Shown here piece by piece: positions 43,260 to 52,523 of a stretch of DNA of 64,000 nucleotides. The position numbers and the translations under genes were made by a program. How positions within the stretch are numbered: position 1 is the stretch's first letter; every line of letters begins with the position of its first letter. Below the pieces are notes generated by a model that did no database searches, was not told where the DNA came from, and saw nothing but the letters and a program-made list of their open reading frames with translations. Source of the stretch: Neobacillus sp. SuZ13 (GTDB lineage Bacteria > Bacillota > Bacilli > Bacillales > Cytobacillaceae); the NCBI RefSeq assembly GCF_030123365.1, contig NZ_CP126107.1, positions 6,021,355-6,085,354 of the forward strand, given 5' to 3'.

Positions 43260-45229
43260 TCCTTTTTCACTCCTTCAAAATAATCATCTATTGCTAGCTT
43301 TAATTGGTTTTCTGTTTCTGCAATTGATAAACCAGTCAGTTGTGTGGCAGCGTTCGTTAGATGTCCGCCGCCTTTTAGACTTTCCATGATGACTTGGACA
43401 TTGATGTTTCCAAGCGACCTTGCACTAATGCCAATCACACCTTCACTGCGTTCTGAAATAACAAAGGAGGCAATCACCCCATCCATTGTTAATAAGGTGT
43501 CTGCTGCTTGGGCAATAATCACCTGATCGTTGAATTCATTTTCTGTGCCTTTCGCAATGGCAACCCCTTCGCGGTAAAAAATAACAGACTCAATTAACTT
43601 GGACCTCTTAATATATGTATCCACATCTTCCTTCAAAAACTTTTGAACGAGGATGGTATCTGCTCCATGTGCTCGTAGATAGGAGGCCGCATCAAACGTC
43701 CTTGAGCCTGTTCTAAGAGTAAAGCTTTTGGTATCCACGATGATTCCTGCTAAGAGTGCCGTCGCTTCAATCATTTCAATTTTACCTCGTTTTGGCTGAT
43801 ATTCAAGGAACTCTGTCACTAGTTCTGATGTCGATGAGGCATAAGGCTCCATATAAACAAGGAGAGGATTGGCAATAAAATCTTCACCGCGGCGATGATG
43901 ATCAATGACAACCTTATTGTCAATTTTATTGAGAAGACGTTCTTCAATGACCATGGACGGTTTATGCGTATCAACGACAACGAGTAAAGTCTTATCCATA
44001 GCAATTTCGAGCGCCTCTTCTGGTCCAATAAAGTGGGCAAACAACTGCTCTTGCTGTCGTATTTCTGCCATTAACCGTTTAACTCCATTTTCCATGTCCT
44101 GCGTGTTAACAACGATATAGGCATCTTTCTGATTCATTTGCGCGACTTTATAGATGCCAATACTGGCACCAATCGAATCCATGTCTGGATTTTTATGACC
44201 CATGATGATCACTTTATCACTGGCGATAATTAAATCCCTTAAGGCATGTGAAATAACGCGCGCTCTGACTCTTGTGCGCTTTTCAATTGGATTGGTTTTG
44301 CCGCCATAAAACTTCACCTTGCCACTCGGCAATTTAATCGCTACTTGGTCGCCGCCCCTGCCTAGGGCTAAGTCCAAGCTCGATTGGGCTAGACCACCTA
44401 ACTCTGGAAGGGAAGTTACACCAGTTCCGACGCCGATACTTAAGGTAAAGGATACATTTTGCTTAGAAGTCATTTCTCTGACTTCATCAAGGATAGTAAA
44501 TTTTCCTTTTTCCAGCTTTTGAAGAATTCCTTCACTGAATACAGCAATAAACCGTTCGGAGGAAATTCTTTTTAAAAATATCCCATTATCCTGGGCCCAT
44601 TTATTTAGGATAGACGTGACCAGATTATTGATGCTGCCACGCATTTGGTCATCCATCCCCTGAGTAAGGTCATCATAATTATCTAAAAAGATAATGGAAA
44701 TAACAGTCCTGTCATTGTGATACATTTTCTCGATTTCTTTTTGTTCGGTCACATCGAAAAAGTATAAAAGCCGTTCCTCACGTCTATGAATGACGCGAAA
44801 TTTCCGTTCATGAAGAGTAATGATCTCTGTTTCTACTTCCTGTTTAATTAGCGGTATCAGGGTATCGGCGACATCATACAGTGATCTTCCCACCAAGGTA
44901 TCCTGATCAAAACAAGAAGCTAGGAATGGATTGGTCCACTCAATATAATACTCATCATTAATAAGCATAATCCCAATTGGCATTTCCATCAGCGCTTCTT
45001 CACCAACTCGTTTTACGCGGTAGGAAAGGGTTGAGATATACTCTTCCATTTCTTTTCGTTGGCGCCGATCGACCACAAACATATAGTAAATGGGGAAAAA
45101 CATTAATAACAGTCCTGCTACACTTAATATCCTGTTATATAAATACAGGATAATGAGCAGTACCACTGTGACAGCAATTAACCCATAAAAAGGGTAACGA
45201 ATGGACCGCTTTTCTAAAAATGCAGGCAA
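43256..45229 (-). CDS. gdpP: Cyclic-di-AMP phosphodiesterase GdpP (YybT)
   Basis: A 657-residue membrane protein: two N-terminal helices (about 12-30 and 33-52), a PAS domain (about 80-150) that binds haem in homologues, a degenerate GGDEF domain (about 170-300), and a DHH/DHHA1 phosphodiesterase domain (about 340-650) with HKNPDMDSIG, VVVDTHKPS and VVIDHHRRG metal motifs. It hydrolyses c-di-AMP and so affects potassium, wall stress and beta-lactam tolerance. Order yybS-gdpP-rplI is conserved. Confidence 0.96.
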   Translation of the reverse strand: MPAFLEKRSIRYPFYGLIAVTVVLLIILYLYNRILSVAGLLLMFFPIYYMFVVDRRQRKEMEEYISTLSYRVKRVGEEALMEMPIGIMLINDEYYIEWTNPFLASCFDQDTLVGRSLYDVADTLIPLIKQEVETEIITLHERKFRVIHRREERLLYFFDVTEQKEIEKMYHNDRTVISIIFLDNYDDLTQGMDDQMRGSINNLVTSILNKWAQDNGIFLKRISSERFIAVFSEGILQKLEKGKFTILDEVREMTSKQNVSFTLSIGVGTGVTSLPELGGLAQSSLDLALGRGGDQVAIKLPSGKVKFYGGKTNPIEKRTRVRARVISHALRDLIIASDKVIIMGHKNPDMDSIGASIGIYKVAQMNQKDAYIVVNTQDMENGVKRLMAEIRQQEQLFAHFIGPEEALEIAMDKTLLVVVDTHKPSMVIEERLLNKIDNKVVIDHHRRGEDFIANPLLVYMEPYASSTSELVTEFLEYQPKRGKIEMIEATALLAGIIVDTKSFTLRTGSRTFDAASYLRAHGADTILVQKFLKEDVDTYIKRSKLIESVIFYREGVAIAKGTENEFNDQVIIAQAADTLLTMDGVIASFVISERSEGVIGISARSLGNINVQVIMESLKGGGHLTNAATQLTGLSIAETENQLKLAIDDYFEGVKKE

Positions 45230-45254
45230 AATTTTCAGCTCCTAGTCGTGAATC

Positions 45255-46199
45255 TTACTCTTTCTTTTCAAATTGCTTTCGAAAGTTAAAGCCTAAATCA
45301 GTAATGCCTAATAACATTATTATATAACGGACCAACGGAATCATGAAAGTAAGAATTACTACAAACACGCCAAGCCCCTTCGCAACAGACTTTTGGTGGA
45401 AAAGAAAAAATAAAAGCGCAACCCCCTGCAGGAGGATAAACGTCTCTAGAACGGATCTTGCATTGATTAAAACAGAATATATGTAGGTTCCTTCTTGTGG
45501 ATGAAATAAGAGCATTGCCCCCAAGGCAATTAAATAATACCACAACAGACTTTTAGGAAGGGCAAGGTTACGAAAATGGCCCCATGGTTGAACGTTTACA
45601 CCAAATCGCTTCGCAATTGGAAAACAAATCCACTGAGTAATAAAGGTAAGCAAAATGGCAGCGAAAATAAGCGCACTTGGTGCCAGCGTTACGATTTGCT
45701 TAAGCATAAGGGAATTTTGCTCTTTTATTTTTGCAATTTGATCTTCTCTACCCATTGCTTTCAGCATTTCCTCAGAGTTTTTAACTGATTCATTTAAGGC
45801 CACTGTTAGTTCATGGATAATATCTATTTTCATAAAAGAAACAGTGACGGCATACATGATAACTAGTCCAGCCATCATCGTGAGGGAACCAGCAATCAAA
45901 ATGAATGCTCGACTCTTACCTTTTTGGAGCAAATAGCCAATAACCAGACCAACGGTACCGTATATAAGCATGATTCCAAGTCCTAGTATAGACCCGGCAA
46001 TGAACGAAATAAAAATTGCTGCTACTGCGAAAGCGGCAATCAGTTTCGGACCATTTTTATAAGAAAAGATAATAAACGGAAGCGGCAATACTAGGTTTAC
46101 AATCGCTCCTACGAGAGGAATATACATGGTTACTAATAATAACGCAGCAAAAGCTGCCAAGAGGATGGCACCCTCCGTTAGCTTGCGTACATCTTTCAC
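45255..46199 (-). CDS. YybS family DUF2232 membrane protein
   Basis: A 314-residue protein with about eight membrane helices, belonging to the DUF2232/YybS family by position and by the N-terminus VKDVRKLTEGAILLAAFAAL and the C-terminal LGITDLGFNFRKQFEKKE. Role unknown, possibly a transporter-like (ECF S-like) fold. GTG 46199 is chosen since GGGGTGA is 4-5 bases upstream. It precedes gdpP by 25 bp. Confidence 0.87.
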   Translation of the reverse strand: MKDVRKLTEGAILLAAFAALLLVTMYIPLVGAIVNLVLPLPFIIFSYKNGPKLIAAFAVAAIFISFIAGSILGLGIMLIYGTVGLVIGYLLQKGKSRAFILIAGSLTMMAGLVIMYAVTVSFMKIDIIHELTVALNESVKNSEEMLKAMGREDQIAKIKEQNSLMLKQIVTLAPSALIFAAILLTFITQWICFPIAKRFGVNVQPWGHFRNLALPKSLLWYYLIALGAMLLFHPQEGTYIYSVLINARSVLETFILLQGVALLFFLFHQKSVAKGLGVFVVILTFMIPLVRYIIMLLGITDLGFNFRKQFEKKE

Positions 46200-46277
46200 A
46201 CTTTCACCCCTAAACATATAAAACACTAATCTTTATTTTACCCGAGATAATCTGCTCGACACAAGTTTACGAGTATA

Positions 46278-46314
46278 AGAAAAAGGCAGCAGGGAGAACC
46301 CTTACTGCCTTTTC
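46278..46314 (-). terminator. Terminator downstream of rpsR
   Basis: AAAAGGCAG pairs with CTGCCTTTT, with GGG/CCC extending the inner part, 10 bp past the rpsR stop. Confidence 0.85.
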
Positions 46315-46324
46315 CATTTATTTA

Positions 46325-46564
46325 TTATTCACCTGCAACAAATGGAAGTAATGCCATTTGACGTGAACGTTTGATTGCAACTGTTAATTTACGTTGGTAT
46401 TTAGCGCTAGTACCAGTTACACGACGTGGTAAAATCTTTCCACGCTCAGAGATAAATTTCTTAAGAAGATCTACATCTTTATAGTCGATTTTAGTGATAC
46501 CATTTGATGTGAAATAGCACACCTTACGACGTTTTGCGCGACCGCCTTTGCGTCCTCCTGCCAT
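46325..46564 (-). CDS. rpsR: 30S ribosomal protein bS18
   Basis: A 79-residue basic protein starting MAGGRKGGRAKRRKVCYF. ATG 46564 has AAGGAGGG upstream and gives the usual length; the frame reaching 46585 begins before the ribosome binding site. It binds bS6 on the platform of the 30S subunit. Third gene of the rpsF-ssb-rpsR operon. Confidence 0.97.
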   Translation of the reverse strand: MAGGRKGGRAKRRKVCYFTSNGITKIDYKDVDLLKKFISERGKILPRRVTGTSAKYQRKLTVAIKRSRQMALLPFVAGE

Positions 46565-46614
46565 GAAAATTCCCTCCTTTTTCATTATTAATGTTATCGT
46601 TCAATTAAGGTTGG

Positions 46615-47136
46615 TTAGAATGGAAGGTCGTCATCGGAAATATCAATCTGACCATTACCAGCAAACGGATCCTCGTCCATTCTTGTGTAACCTTTATTCG
46701 TGTTTTGATTTTGACGTTGATTCTGATTGCCGCCTCCATAAGGATTACCTTGTGGTTCCCTCGGAGGAGCACCGAATTGATCGTAATCGCTTCTTCCGCC
46801 ACCGCCGCCAGATGCGTTTCTAGGTTCTAAGAACTGAACACTTTCAGCTTGTACCTCTGTAACATAGACACGTTTACCATCTTGTCCTTCATAGTTGCGG
46901 GTTTGAATTCGGCCATCCACACCTGCAAGGCTTCCTTTTTTCAAGAAGTTTGCTACATTTTCAGCAGGTTTACGCCAAACAACACAGTTAATAAAGTCTG
47001 CTTCACGTTCACCTGATTGACTAGAAAATGGTCGATTAACAGCTAGAGTAAAGGTAGCAACAGGGACCCCATTTGGTGTATAACGCAAATCAGGATCTTT
47101 TGTTAAACGGCCAACAAGTACGACACGATTCATCAT
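46615..47136 (-). CDS. ssb: Single-stranded DNA-binding protein SSB
   Basis: A 173-residue SSB: an N-terminal OB fold (about 1-105, MNRVVLVGRLTKDPDLRYTP), a Gly/Asn/Gln-rich flexible linker, and the C-terminal acidic tip DISDDDLPF that recruits repair and replication partners. The start is ATG 47136 or 47133, both near GGAG. Located between rpsF and rpsR. Confidence 0.97.
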   Translation of the reverse strand: MMNRVVLVGRLTKDPDLRYTPNGVPVATFTLAVNRPFSSQSGEREADFINCVVWRKPAENVANFLKKGSLAGVDGRIQTRNYEGQDGKRVYVTEVQAESVQFLEPRNASGGGGGRSDYDQFGAPPREPQGNPYGGGNQNQRQNQNTNKGYTRMDEDPFAGNGQIDISDDDLPF

Positions 47137-47165
47137 CAGAATCAACTCCTTTTTATTTGGAAAAA

Positions 47166-47181
47166 TGTTCCGCGTGAAACA
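47166..47181. other. parS-like site between rpsF and ssb (one mismatch)
   Basis: TGTTCCGCGTGAAACA differs from the consensus TGTTNCACGTGAAACA only at one central base. Confidence 0.6.
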
Positions 47182-47199
47182 TTTTTACCAAGATCTATA

Positions 47200-47487
47200 T
47201 TAAGCGTCTTCTCTAATTACTAAGTGGCGAATGATATCTTCGCTGATTTTTGCAAGACGAGAAAATTCTTGTACTGCAGCAGCTGAAGATGTTGTTTTAG
47301 TGATTTCGTAGTATCCGTCGCGGAAATCGTTGATTTCATATGCTAAACGACGCTTACCCCAATCCTTTGTTTCAGCAGTTTCCGCACCGTTTTCAAGAAG
47401 AATTGTATTAAAACGCTCTACAAGAGCCTTTTTAGCTTCATCTTCAATATTTGGGCGGATGATGTACATGATTTCGTACTTATTCAT
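47200..47487 (-). CDS. rpsF: 30S ribosomal protein bS6
   Basis: A 95-residue protein starting MNKYEIMYIIRPNIEDE with the ferredoxin-like bS6 pattern (KRRLAYEINDFRDGYY). ATG 47487 has AAAAGGAGGTGA upstream. First gene of the operon rpsF-ssb-rpsR. A leader hairpin that can mask the ribosome binding site precedes it. Confidence 0.97.
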   Translation of the reverse strand: MNKYEIMYIIRPNIEDEAKKALVERFNTILLENGAETAETKDWGKRRLAYEINDFRDGYYEITKTTSSAAAVQEFSRLAKISEDIIRHLVIREDA

Positions 47488-47540
47488 CACAGTCACCTCC
47501 TTTTGGTCTAAACGGCCCGTTTGGGCAAGGAGCAATTATT
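47488..47540 (-). promoter_or_regulatory. Candidate S6:S18 ribosomal leader of the rpsF operon
   Basis: On the minus strand CTCCTT (47532-47527) can pair with the AAGGAG ribosome binding site (47502-47497), enclosing a GCCC-AAAC-GGGC hairpin and CCG-containing bulge (GGCCGTTTAGACC). This resembles the known rpsF leader bound by the S6:S18 complex for autogenous control. Confidence 0.6.
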
Positions 47541-47622
47541 AATTACTCACAAGTTGAAATTATAGCATACAAATAAAATTATTGCAATGTCATTCACAGA
47601 AATGAGTTATTTCCAATAATAA

Positions 47623-47647
47623 AAGCTCTGCAATATGTGCAGAGCTT
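47623..47647 (-). terminator. Terminator downstream of ychF
   Basis: AAGCTCTGCA pairs with TGCAGAGCTT around a 5-nt loop, then TTTATTATT on the minus strand. Confidence 0.88.
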
Positions 47648-47653
47648 GAGCTA

Positions 47654-48754
47654 TTATACGTTAAAACGGAAGTGGATGACGTCGCCGTCTTTTACTTCGT
47701 ATTCTTTTCCTTCGAGGCGGACCTTGCCGGCTTCTTTGGCAGCTGTATGACTTCCAGCAGCTAATAGATCATCAAATGAAACTGTCTCGGCTCGAATAAA
47801 GCCGCGTTCAAAGTCAGAGTGAATGACTCCTGCACATTGCGGAGCTTTCATTCCTTTTCTGAATGTCCAGGCGCGTACTTCTTGAACACCTGCGGTAAAA
47901 TAAGTCGCTAATCCAAGTAAATGATAGGCAGCACGGATTAACTGATCAAGTCCAGATTCTTCAATTCCTAGTTCTGAAAGGAACATTTGCTTCTCTTCAC
48001 CATCGAGTTCAGCAATTTCCTCTTCAATCTTTGCACACACCACGATAACTTCGGCGTTATCGGCAGCGGCGAATTCACGGACCCTTTGAACATATTCATT
48101 GTCAGATGGATCAGCAATATCATCTTCACTTACATTGGCCACATAAAGGACAGGCTTAATAGTTAAAAGGTGAAGTCCTTTAACAAGTTTCATTTGCTCA
48201 TCGGTAAAATCAACGGTTCGCGCAGGCTTTTCTGCTTCAAAAGCATCACGAAGCATCGCAAGTACTTCAAATTCAGCCGCTGCTTCTTTATCTTTTTGCT
48301 TAGCTAATTTTTCAACACGGCTAATCCGCTTTTCTACTGATTCCATGTCAGCAAGAATCAACTCTAGGTTGATGACCTCAATGTCATCGATTGGATCCAC
48401 TTTACCTGATACATGGGTAATATTCTCATCTGCAAAGCAGCGAACGACTTGGCAAATCGCATCAACTTGGCGGATGTGTGAGAGGAATTTATTCCCTAAT
48501 CCTTCCCCTTTGCTTGCTCCTTTAACAATCCCAGCAATGTCGGTAAATTCAAATGCGGTTGGAACGGTCTTTTTTGGTTGGACCAGTTCGGTCAATTTTT
48601 GGAGACGGTGGTCAGGTACTTCAACGATTCCGACGTTTGGGTCAATCGTACAGAAAGGGTAATTGGCTGATTCTGCCCCTGCTTGGGTAATTGCGTTAAA
48701 TAAAGTAGACTTACCAACGTTCGGTAATCCTACGATACCAGCTGTTAATGCCAT
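47654..48754 (-). CDS. ychF: Redox-regulated ATPase/GTPase YchF (YyaF)
   Basis: A 366-residue OBG-family protein: G1 GLPNVGKSTLFNAIT (about 8-22), G3 DIAGIVKGASKGEGLG, a helical insertion and a C-terminal TGS domain ending GKEYEVKDGDVIHFRFNV. YchF prefers ATP and associates with ribosomes. Transcribed alone before the rpsF operon, as in B. subtilis. Confidence 0.96.
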   Translation of the reverse strand: MALTAGIVGLPNVGKSTLFNAITQAGAESANYPFCTIDPNVGIVEVPDHRLQKLTELVQPKKTVPTAFEFTDIAGIVKGASKGEGLGNKFLSHIRQVDAICQVVRCFADENITHVSGKVDPIDDIEVINLELILADMESVEKRISRVEKLAKQKDKEAAAEFEVLAMLRDAFEAEKPARTVDFTDEQMKLVKGLHLLTIKPVLYVANVSEDDIADPSDNEYVQRVREFAAADNAEVIVVCAKIEEEIAELDGEEKQMFLSELGIEESGLDQLIRAAYHLLGLATYFTAGVQEVRAWTFRKGMKAPQCAGVIHSDFERGFIRAETVSFDDLLAAGSHTAAKEAGKVRLEGKEYEVKDGDVIHFRFNV

Positions 48755-48812
48755 TTATTTCACTCCTCAAAAAAAATAAGATCTATTTTAAATATTGGCT
48801 ATGTTAAACTTG

Positions 48813-48946
48813 CCTGTTGATTTCCGCTCCAGGCACGAGCGGTTCGCGGGCGGTCCGGGGAGCCTCCTCGTCGCTGCGCTCCTGCGGGGTCTCCCCTGTC
48901 CCGTCCTCCCGCAGGAGTCTTCGTGCCCTCCACTCCAATCAACAGG
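48813..48946. repeat. GC-rich Bacillaceae dispersed repeat, family A
   Basis: About 134 bp bounded by CCTGTTGA and TCAACAGG, with inner GC-rich complementary segments (GGGGAGCC and GGCTCCCC types). Second copy at 30139-30271. It lies between ychF and the molybdopterin enzyme gene, in an intergenic stretch (48755-49032) that otherwise shows no gene. Confidence 0.87.
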
Positions 48947-49032
48947 GTGCTAAAATAAACAATAAGCATTAACATAGCCTAAATTAGTTCCAATAATAAA
49001 AAGACAAGTCTTTCACAATTATAGAGATTTAT

Positions 49033-49068
49033 ATAAAAAAAGACAACTGCCGCATGTCTGCGGCAGTT
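49033..49068 (-). terminator. Terminator of the molybdopterin oxidoreductase gene
   Basis: AACTGCCGCA pairs with TGCGGCAGTT around TGTC; T run on the minus strand. The stem overlaps the stop codon. Confidence 0.9.
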
Positions 49069-51073
49069 AGTTTATTTTTTCAATATTAACAAGACAATCA
49101 TATAATGTACTGCCTAGACCATTATCCGATTCATGGCTGGATGTCAGGTTATTTACTGACCCGCCAAACTGCTTCCATATTCCCTCATCGATATTAATCG
49201 TGTTCGGATGGGCTGTTGGCAGGATGGAAAGATAGCCTTTAACTTCGCCGCGGTCATTCCATACCCTAACAAGGTCGTCTTTAAACAAACCGAGATCGTC
49301 CGCTATGTTCTTCGCTACTTCAACCTTAAGTTTCAGATTTCCACCTAACAGATGATAGTTCTGTGAGTGATTGGAACGCAACGGATGAATCGTAAGCAAA
49401 TTATATGGATACTTTTCAGCCAACTGTGGATTCCTCCACTTAGACTCCTCTGGAACAGCTAAGGTTAACCGTTCATGACCGTTCCGTGTTGTAAATTCAT
49501 ACTTGCCGCTTGGAGTAGGAAACTTTCGGTCTTGCCATGGGATCGCTTTGACCGGCAACTCTATTGTATGCTTTTCCATTAACGTTTCTAGGGTCACACC
49601 CTTTTTTTCCAATGCTTGAAAGCCCATCTGAAGAAATTGCTTTCTGGTAAAATCAAAATCTGCTCCAAAGCCAAGCCGCTTCGCTAATTCCGTCCAAATC
49701 CATAAGTCAGGTTTGGCTTCACCTGGTGCGGAGACCAGCTTCGGTCCATAATTTACATAATGATGATACATCGAAGAATAATAAATGTCCTCTTCTTCAA
49801 AGGCTGTGGTTGTTGGAAGCACATAATCAGCAAGTTCCGCGGTATCGGTCATAAATTGATCAATTACCACCAATGTTGCTACAGATGAGAAGGCTTTTTT
49901 AACCACTTTGGTGTCAGGCACCTGTGTGACTGGATTTCCGCATGTGACGACTATCATTTGTATTTCTGGATTTATTGCTTCCAGCACTTCTTTGGCCTGT
50001 TTCATAATGGAAAACTGGCGCTGCTTTTGCCTGCGATGAGGGAGGGTTAACTCTTCAAACACAAAACTCTGGCCCACTTGAAGGTTCGCATAATTGGCGC
50101 CGCCTCCGGCAATGCCAATATTTCCGCTGCATGCGACAAGGGCATCAATCAGGCGAATCGTATTGCCGCCATTTTGATAACGCTGCAAGCCAAGCCCCAT
50201 AAAAGTTGCAGTCGGTTTATCCGCATAGACATGCGCTAAATGGGTCATTACTTCACATGGCACTTCAGTCATTTCACTTATTTCTTCTAAAGTAATGCTT
50301 CCCAAAAGTTGAAGCACATCCTCAAAGCCAACGGTCGATTCCTCAATAAACTTTCGATCTTCTATCCCTAAACGAAGCAACTCTTTGATAATTCCTGCTG
50401 CTAAAAACCCATCCATTCCAGGTTTAATCGAAATATATTCATCAGCAATTTTTGCTGTGGCATTAAAGATTGGATCAATAACAAATAGTTTTGCACCGGA
50501 TCTTTTCGCCTCTAGCAGTTTTTCGTAAAAGTGCATGTTCGTCCGAGCAACATTACGGCCCCAGACGATAATATTTTTACTATTATAAACATCATCAGGT
50601 CCATGGCTATATGCATTCCCGAAATCCCACTTTTGTGCTTCAATGCCTGCCCCCCAGCAAAGTGAACCGTAAAGCTCAGTAACACCGCCGTAGCAATTGA
50701 AGAAACGCTGGTCGAGGTTTTTTAATAATCCATTATTCGCATAGTCATGGCTGTGTAAAACGGCCGTTGGCCCGTATGCTTCTTTTATATCCCTTAGCTT
50801 ATCGGCTATCTCATTCAGTGCCTGCTCCCAAGAAATTTGCTCGAATTGTCCGTTGATTTTTTTTAATGGATGCAGTAACCGCTGTGTGGAATTTGTTCTT
50901 GTTTCCAGCATCCGTCCCCGTCCACAAATTTTCCCTTGGGTGATTGGATGGGAGGGATCTCCATCCACTTTTGTGATGCGATCGTTTTCGACTGTTGCAT
51001 GAAGTCCGCAGCTATCCCAGCAATTTAATGGACAGGCTGCTTGACGAATTTGTGTCTGTGCCACTATTCCCAC
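49067..51073 (-). CDS. Molybdopterin oxidoreductase, YyaE-like
   Basis: A 668-residue DMSO reductase-family enzyme with an N-terminal 4Fe-4S motif (CPLNCWDSC and CGRGRM), molybdopterin guanine dinucleotide binding regions (IIVWGRNVARTNMHFYEK, VIDPIFNATAKIADEYISI) and a C-terminal MoCo-binding domain (about 550-668). No Tat signal, so it acts in the cytosol. Substrate unknown; family members include formate-dehydrogenase-like and BisC-like enzymes. Position between ychF and DUF951 corresponds to B. subtilis yyaE. It is monocistronic with a terminator on its stop. Confidence 0.9.
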   Translation of the reverse strand: MGIVAQTQIRQAACPLNCWDSCGLHATVENDRITKVDGDPSHPITQGKICGRGRMLETRTNSTQRLLHPLKKINGQFEQISWEQALNEIADKLRDIKEAYGPTAVLHSHDYANNGLLKNLDQRFFNCYGGVTELYGSLCWGAGIEAQKWDFGNAYSHGPDDVYNSKNIIVWGRNVARTNMHFYEKLLEAKRSGAKLFVIDPIFNATAKIADEYISIKPGMDGFLAAGIIKELLRLGIEDRKFIEESTVGFEDVLQLLGSITLEEISEMTEVPCEVMTHLAHVYADKPTATFMGLGLQRYQNGGNTIRLIDALVACSGNIGIAGGGANYANLQVGQSFVFEELTLPHRRQKQRQFSIMKQAKEVLEAINPEIQMIVVTCGNPVTQVPDTKVVKKAFSSVATLVVIDQFMTDTAELADYVLPTTTAFEEEDIYYSSMYHHYVNYGPKLVSAPGEAKPDLWIWTELAKRLGFGADFDFTRKQFLQMGFQALEKKGVTLETLMEKHTIELPVKAIPWQDRKFPTPSGKYEFTTRNGHERLTLAVPEESKWRNPQLAEKYPYNLLTIHPLRSNHSQNYHLLGGNLKLKVEVAKNIADDLGLFKDDLVRVWNDRGEVKGYLSILPTAHPNTINIDEGIWKQFGGSVNNLTSSHESDNGLGSTLYDCLVNIEKIN

Positions 51074-51120
51074 CCCCTATATGCAAAAACTCTATTTCTA
51101 CTTTTCTTTGAAATTTGATT

Positions 51121-51267
51121 ACTGTCTGGCTCCAGTGCCCAGCGGCTAGTGTACTTCGCTCTCCGCCCTACGATAAGTCAACATCGAATCGCTTACGCTC
51201 TTCGTGTTTCCTTTATCTCGGTTGGAGCGCTCCAGTCCATACGCCGCTAAACGGGCACTTCCGCTTT
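51121..51267. repeat. GC-rich Bacillaceae dispersed repeat, family B, long copy
   Basis: From CTGTCTGGCTCCAGTGCC to GGGCACTTCCGCTTTT, about 147 bp. The CCAGCGGCTAGTGTA and CGCCGCTAAACGGGC segments are shared with 56911-56972. It lies directly beyond the DUF951 gene's terminator. Confidence 0.85.
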
Positions 51268-51271
51268 TCAT

Positions 51272-51300
51272 AAAAAAAGCATGAACTACTCTTCATGCTT
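51272..51300 (-). terminator. Terminator overlapping the DUF951 gene end
   Basis: AAGCATGAA pairs with TTCATGCTT around 6-7 nt, T run in the minus direction. The stem overlaps the last codons. Confidence 0.82.
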
Positions 51301-51483
51301 CACCAATATTTTCTTCATTTTCCTTGAAAATTCTCGCCGCGGTATAAGGACACTATGACCGCACCCTTCACATTTAATGCGAACGTCCATCCCCATGCGG
51401 ATGACTTTCCAGCGATTTGTTCCACAAGGATGCTGTTTCTTCATTTCTACCACATCATTTAGGGCAAATTCCTTTTCTTCCAT
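51286..51483 (-). CDS. DUF951 small protein (YyzM-like)
   Basis: A 65-residue basic protein with the DUF951 signature: DVVEMKKQHPCGTNRWKV, RMGMDVRIKCEGCGH and PRREF. The three cysteines (HPCG, CEGC) may bind zinc, and the fold is predicted SH3-like, suggesting nucleic acid binding. It follows mscS by 14 bp in the same operon. Confidence 0.88.
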   Translation of the reverse strand: MEEKEFALNDVVEMKKQHPCGTNRWKVIRMGMDVRIKCEGCGHSVLIPRREFSRKMKKILVKHEE

Positions 51484-51497
51484 TTAAAATCATCCCC

Positions 51498-52364
51498 TTA
51501 TTTAGGTTGTCCAGAGCCATACATGACCACTTTTGGATCAGGAGCCTTAATGCCATTTTCGTCTAATTGAAGCTTAATATCCCTGCGAATCATACGTGAA
51601 ACACCAGCCTGCTTCATTGGCTGTGTTTCGGCAACAACTCGTAAAACTATCTCTGTAGCGCCCATTGTTTGAATTCCTAATAACTCAGGGGGCTTAACTA
51701 ATTCCTCATATTGAGCTGGCATATATTGAATTGCTTCCTCAATTACCTTCTCCGCCTTAGCAATGTCCTCCCCATAGGCGATTGCAATATCTACAACAGC
51801 GATACTGTTATTAATGGAAAAGTTGGTTACTTCAATAATACTGCCATTTGGTAAAATATGCAGTTCCCCGGTCCAACTTTTAATTTTTGTCGTTCTTAAC
51901 CCGATTGCTTCGACATTTCCTTCGAATTGACCGATGCGAACATGGTCACCTACGGAAAATTGGTCTTCAAAAATAATAAAAAAGCCGCTGATTACATCTT
52001 TGACTAAACTTTGCGCTCCAAAACCTACGGCCAAACCAACTACCCCGGCACCCGCAATTAATGCTTTTACATCAATTCCTAACACAGAAAGAATCATCAT
52101 AAAGGCAATAAAATAAACAACATACGAAAGGACATTATCGAGCAGCCGAGAGAGTGTTTCTTCACGCCGTTCTGAGGTACTTAGCGGTGACAGGTTTCTA
52201 ATTTTAAAAATGTTATGGATCATTAATTTTCCAATACGAATCAAGATATTGGTAATAATTAAAATCGCAATAATTTTTAATAGCCCTTCACCTAGAGCCA
52301 GCCATGTATCTTCATTTTGAAATTTATCGAGTAATTTTTGCATTCCCTTTTGTGTAAGAGTCAT
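51498..52364 (-). CDS. Mechanosensitive channel, MscS family
   Basis: A 288-residue protein with three N-terminal helices, the third being the pore helix with a Gly/Ala pattern (ALIAGAGVVGLAVGFGAQSLVKD), followed by the MscS beta domain (FEDQFSVGDHVRIGQFEGNVEAIGLRTTKI in parts) and C-terminal alpha/beta domain. It releases small solutes on osmotic downshift. It is the first gene of a two-gene unit with DUF951, and divergent from yyaC. Confidence 0.93.
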   Translation of the reverse strand: MTLTQKGMQKLLDKFQNEDTWLALGEGLLKIIAILIITNILIRIGKLMIHNIFKIRNLSPLSTSERREETLSRLLDNVLSYVVYFIAFMMILSVLGIDVKALIAGAGVVGLAVGFGAQSLVKDVISGFFIIFEDQFSVGDHVRIGQFEGNVEAIGLRTTKIKSWTGELHILPNGSIIEVTNFSINNSIAVVDIAIAYGEDIAKAEKVIEEAIQYMPAQYEELVKPPELLGIQTMGATEIVLRVVAETQPMKQAGVSRMIRRDIKLQLDENGIKAPDPKVVMYGSGQPK

Positions 52365-52461
52365 TTAGACACCATCCTCTAAAACCTTTTTGCCAATTCT
52401 ATTTTAGCAATTATTTTATGCAGTTAATAGCATTATGAATTTTCCTTTTTTACCCGCTTTA

Positions 52462-52507
52462 TGTATAGATTTACTGAAAATTCCGTATACTAATAAGACT
52501 TATTAGT
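52462..52507 (+). promoter_or_regulatory. Candidate sigma-F/G promoter and palindrome upstream of yyaC
   Basis: TGTATA (52462-52467), 18 bp, then TATACTA (52486-52492) resembles sigma-F/G promoters (about TGnATA and CATACTA). Overlapping it is the perfect palindrome ACTAATAAG-A-CTTATTAGT (52489-52507), just before the GGGAGTGA ribosome binding site. Confidence 0.45.
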
Positions 52508-52523
52508 GTTAGGGAGTGACTTA

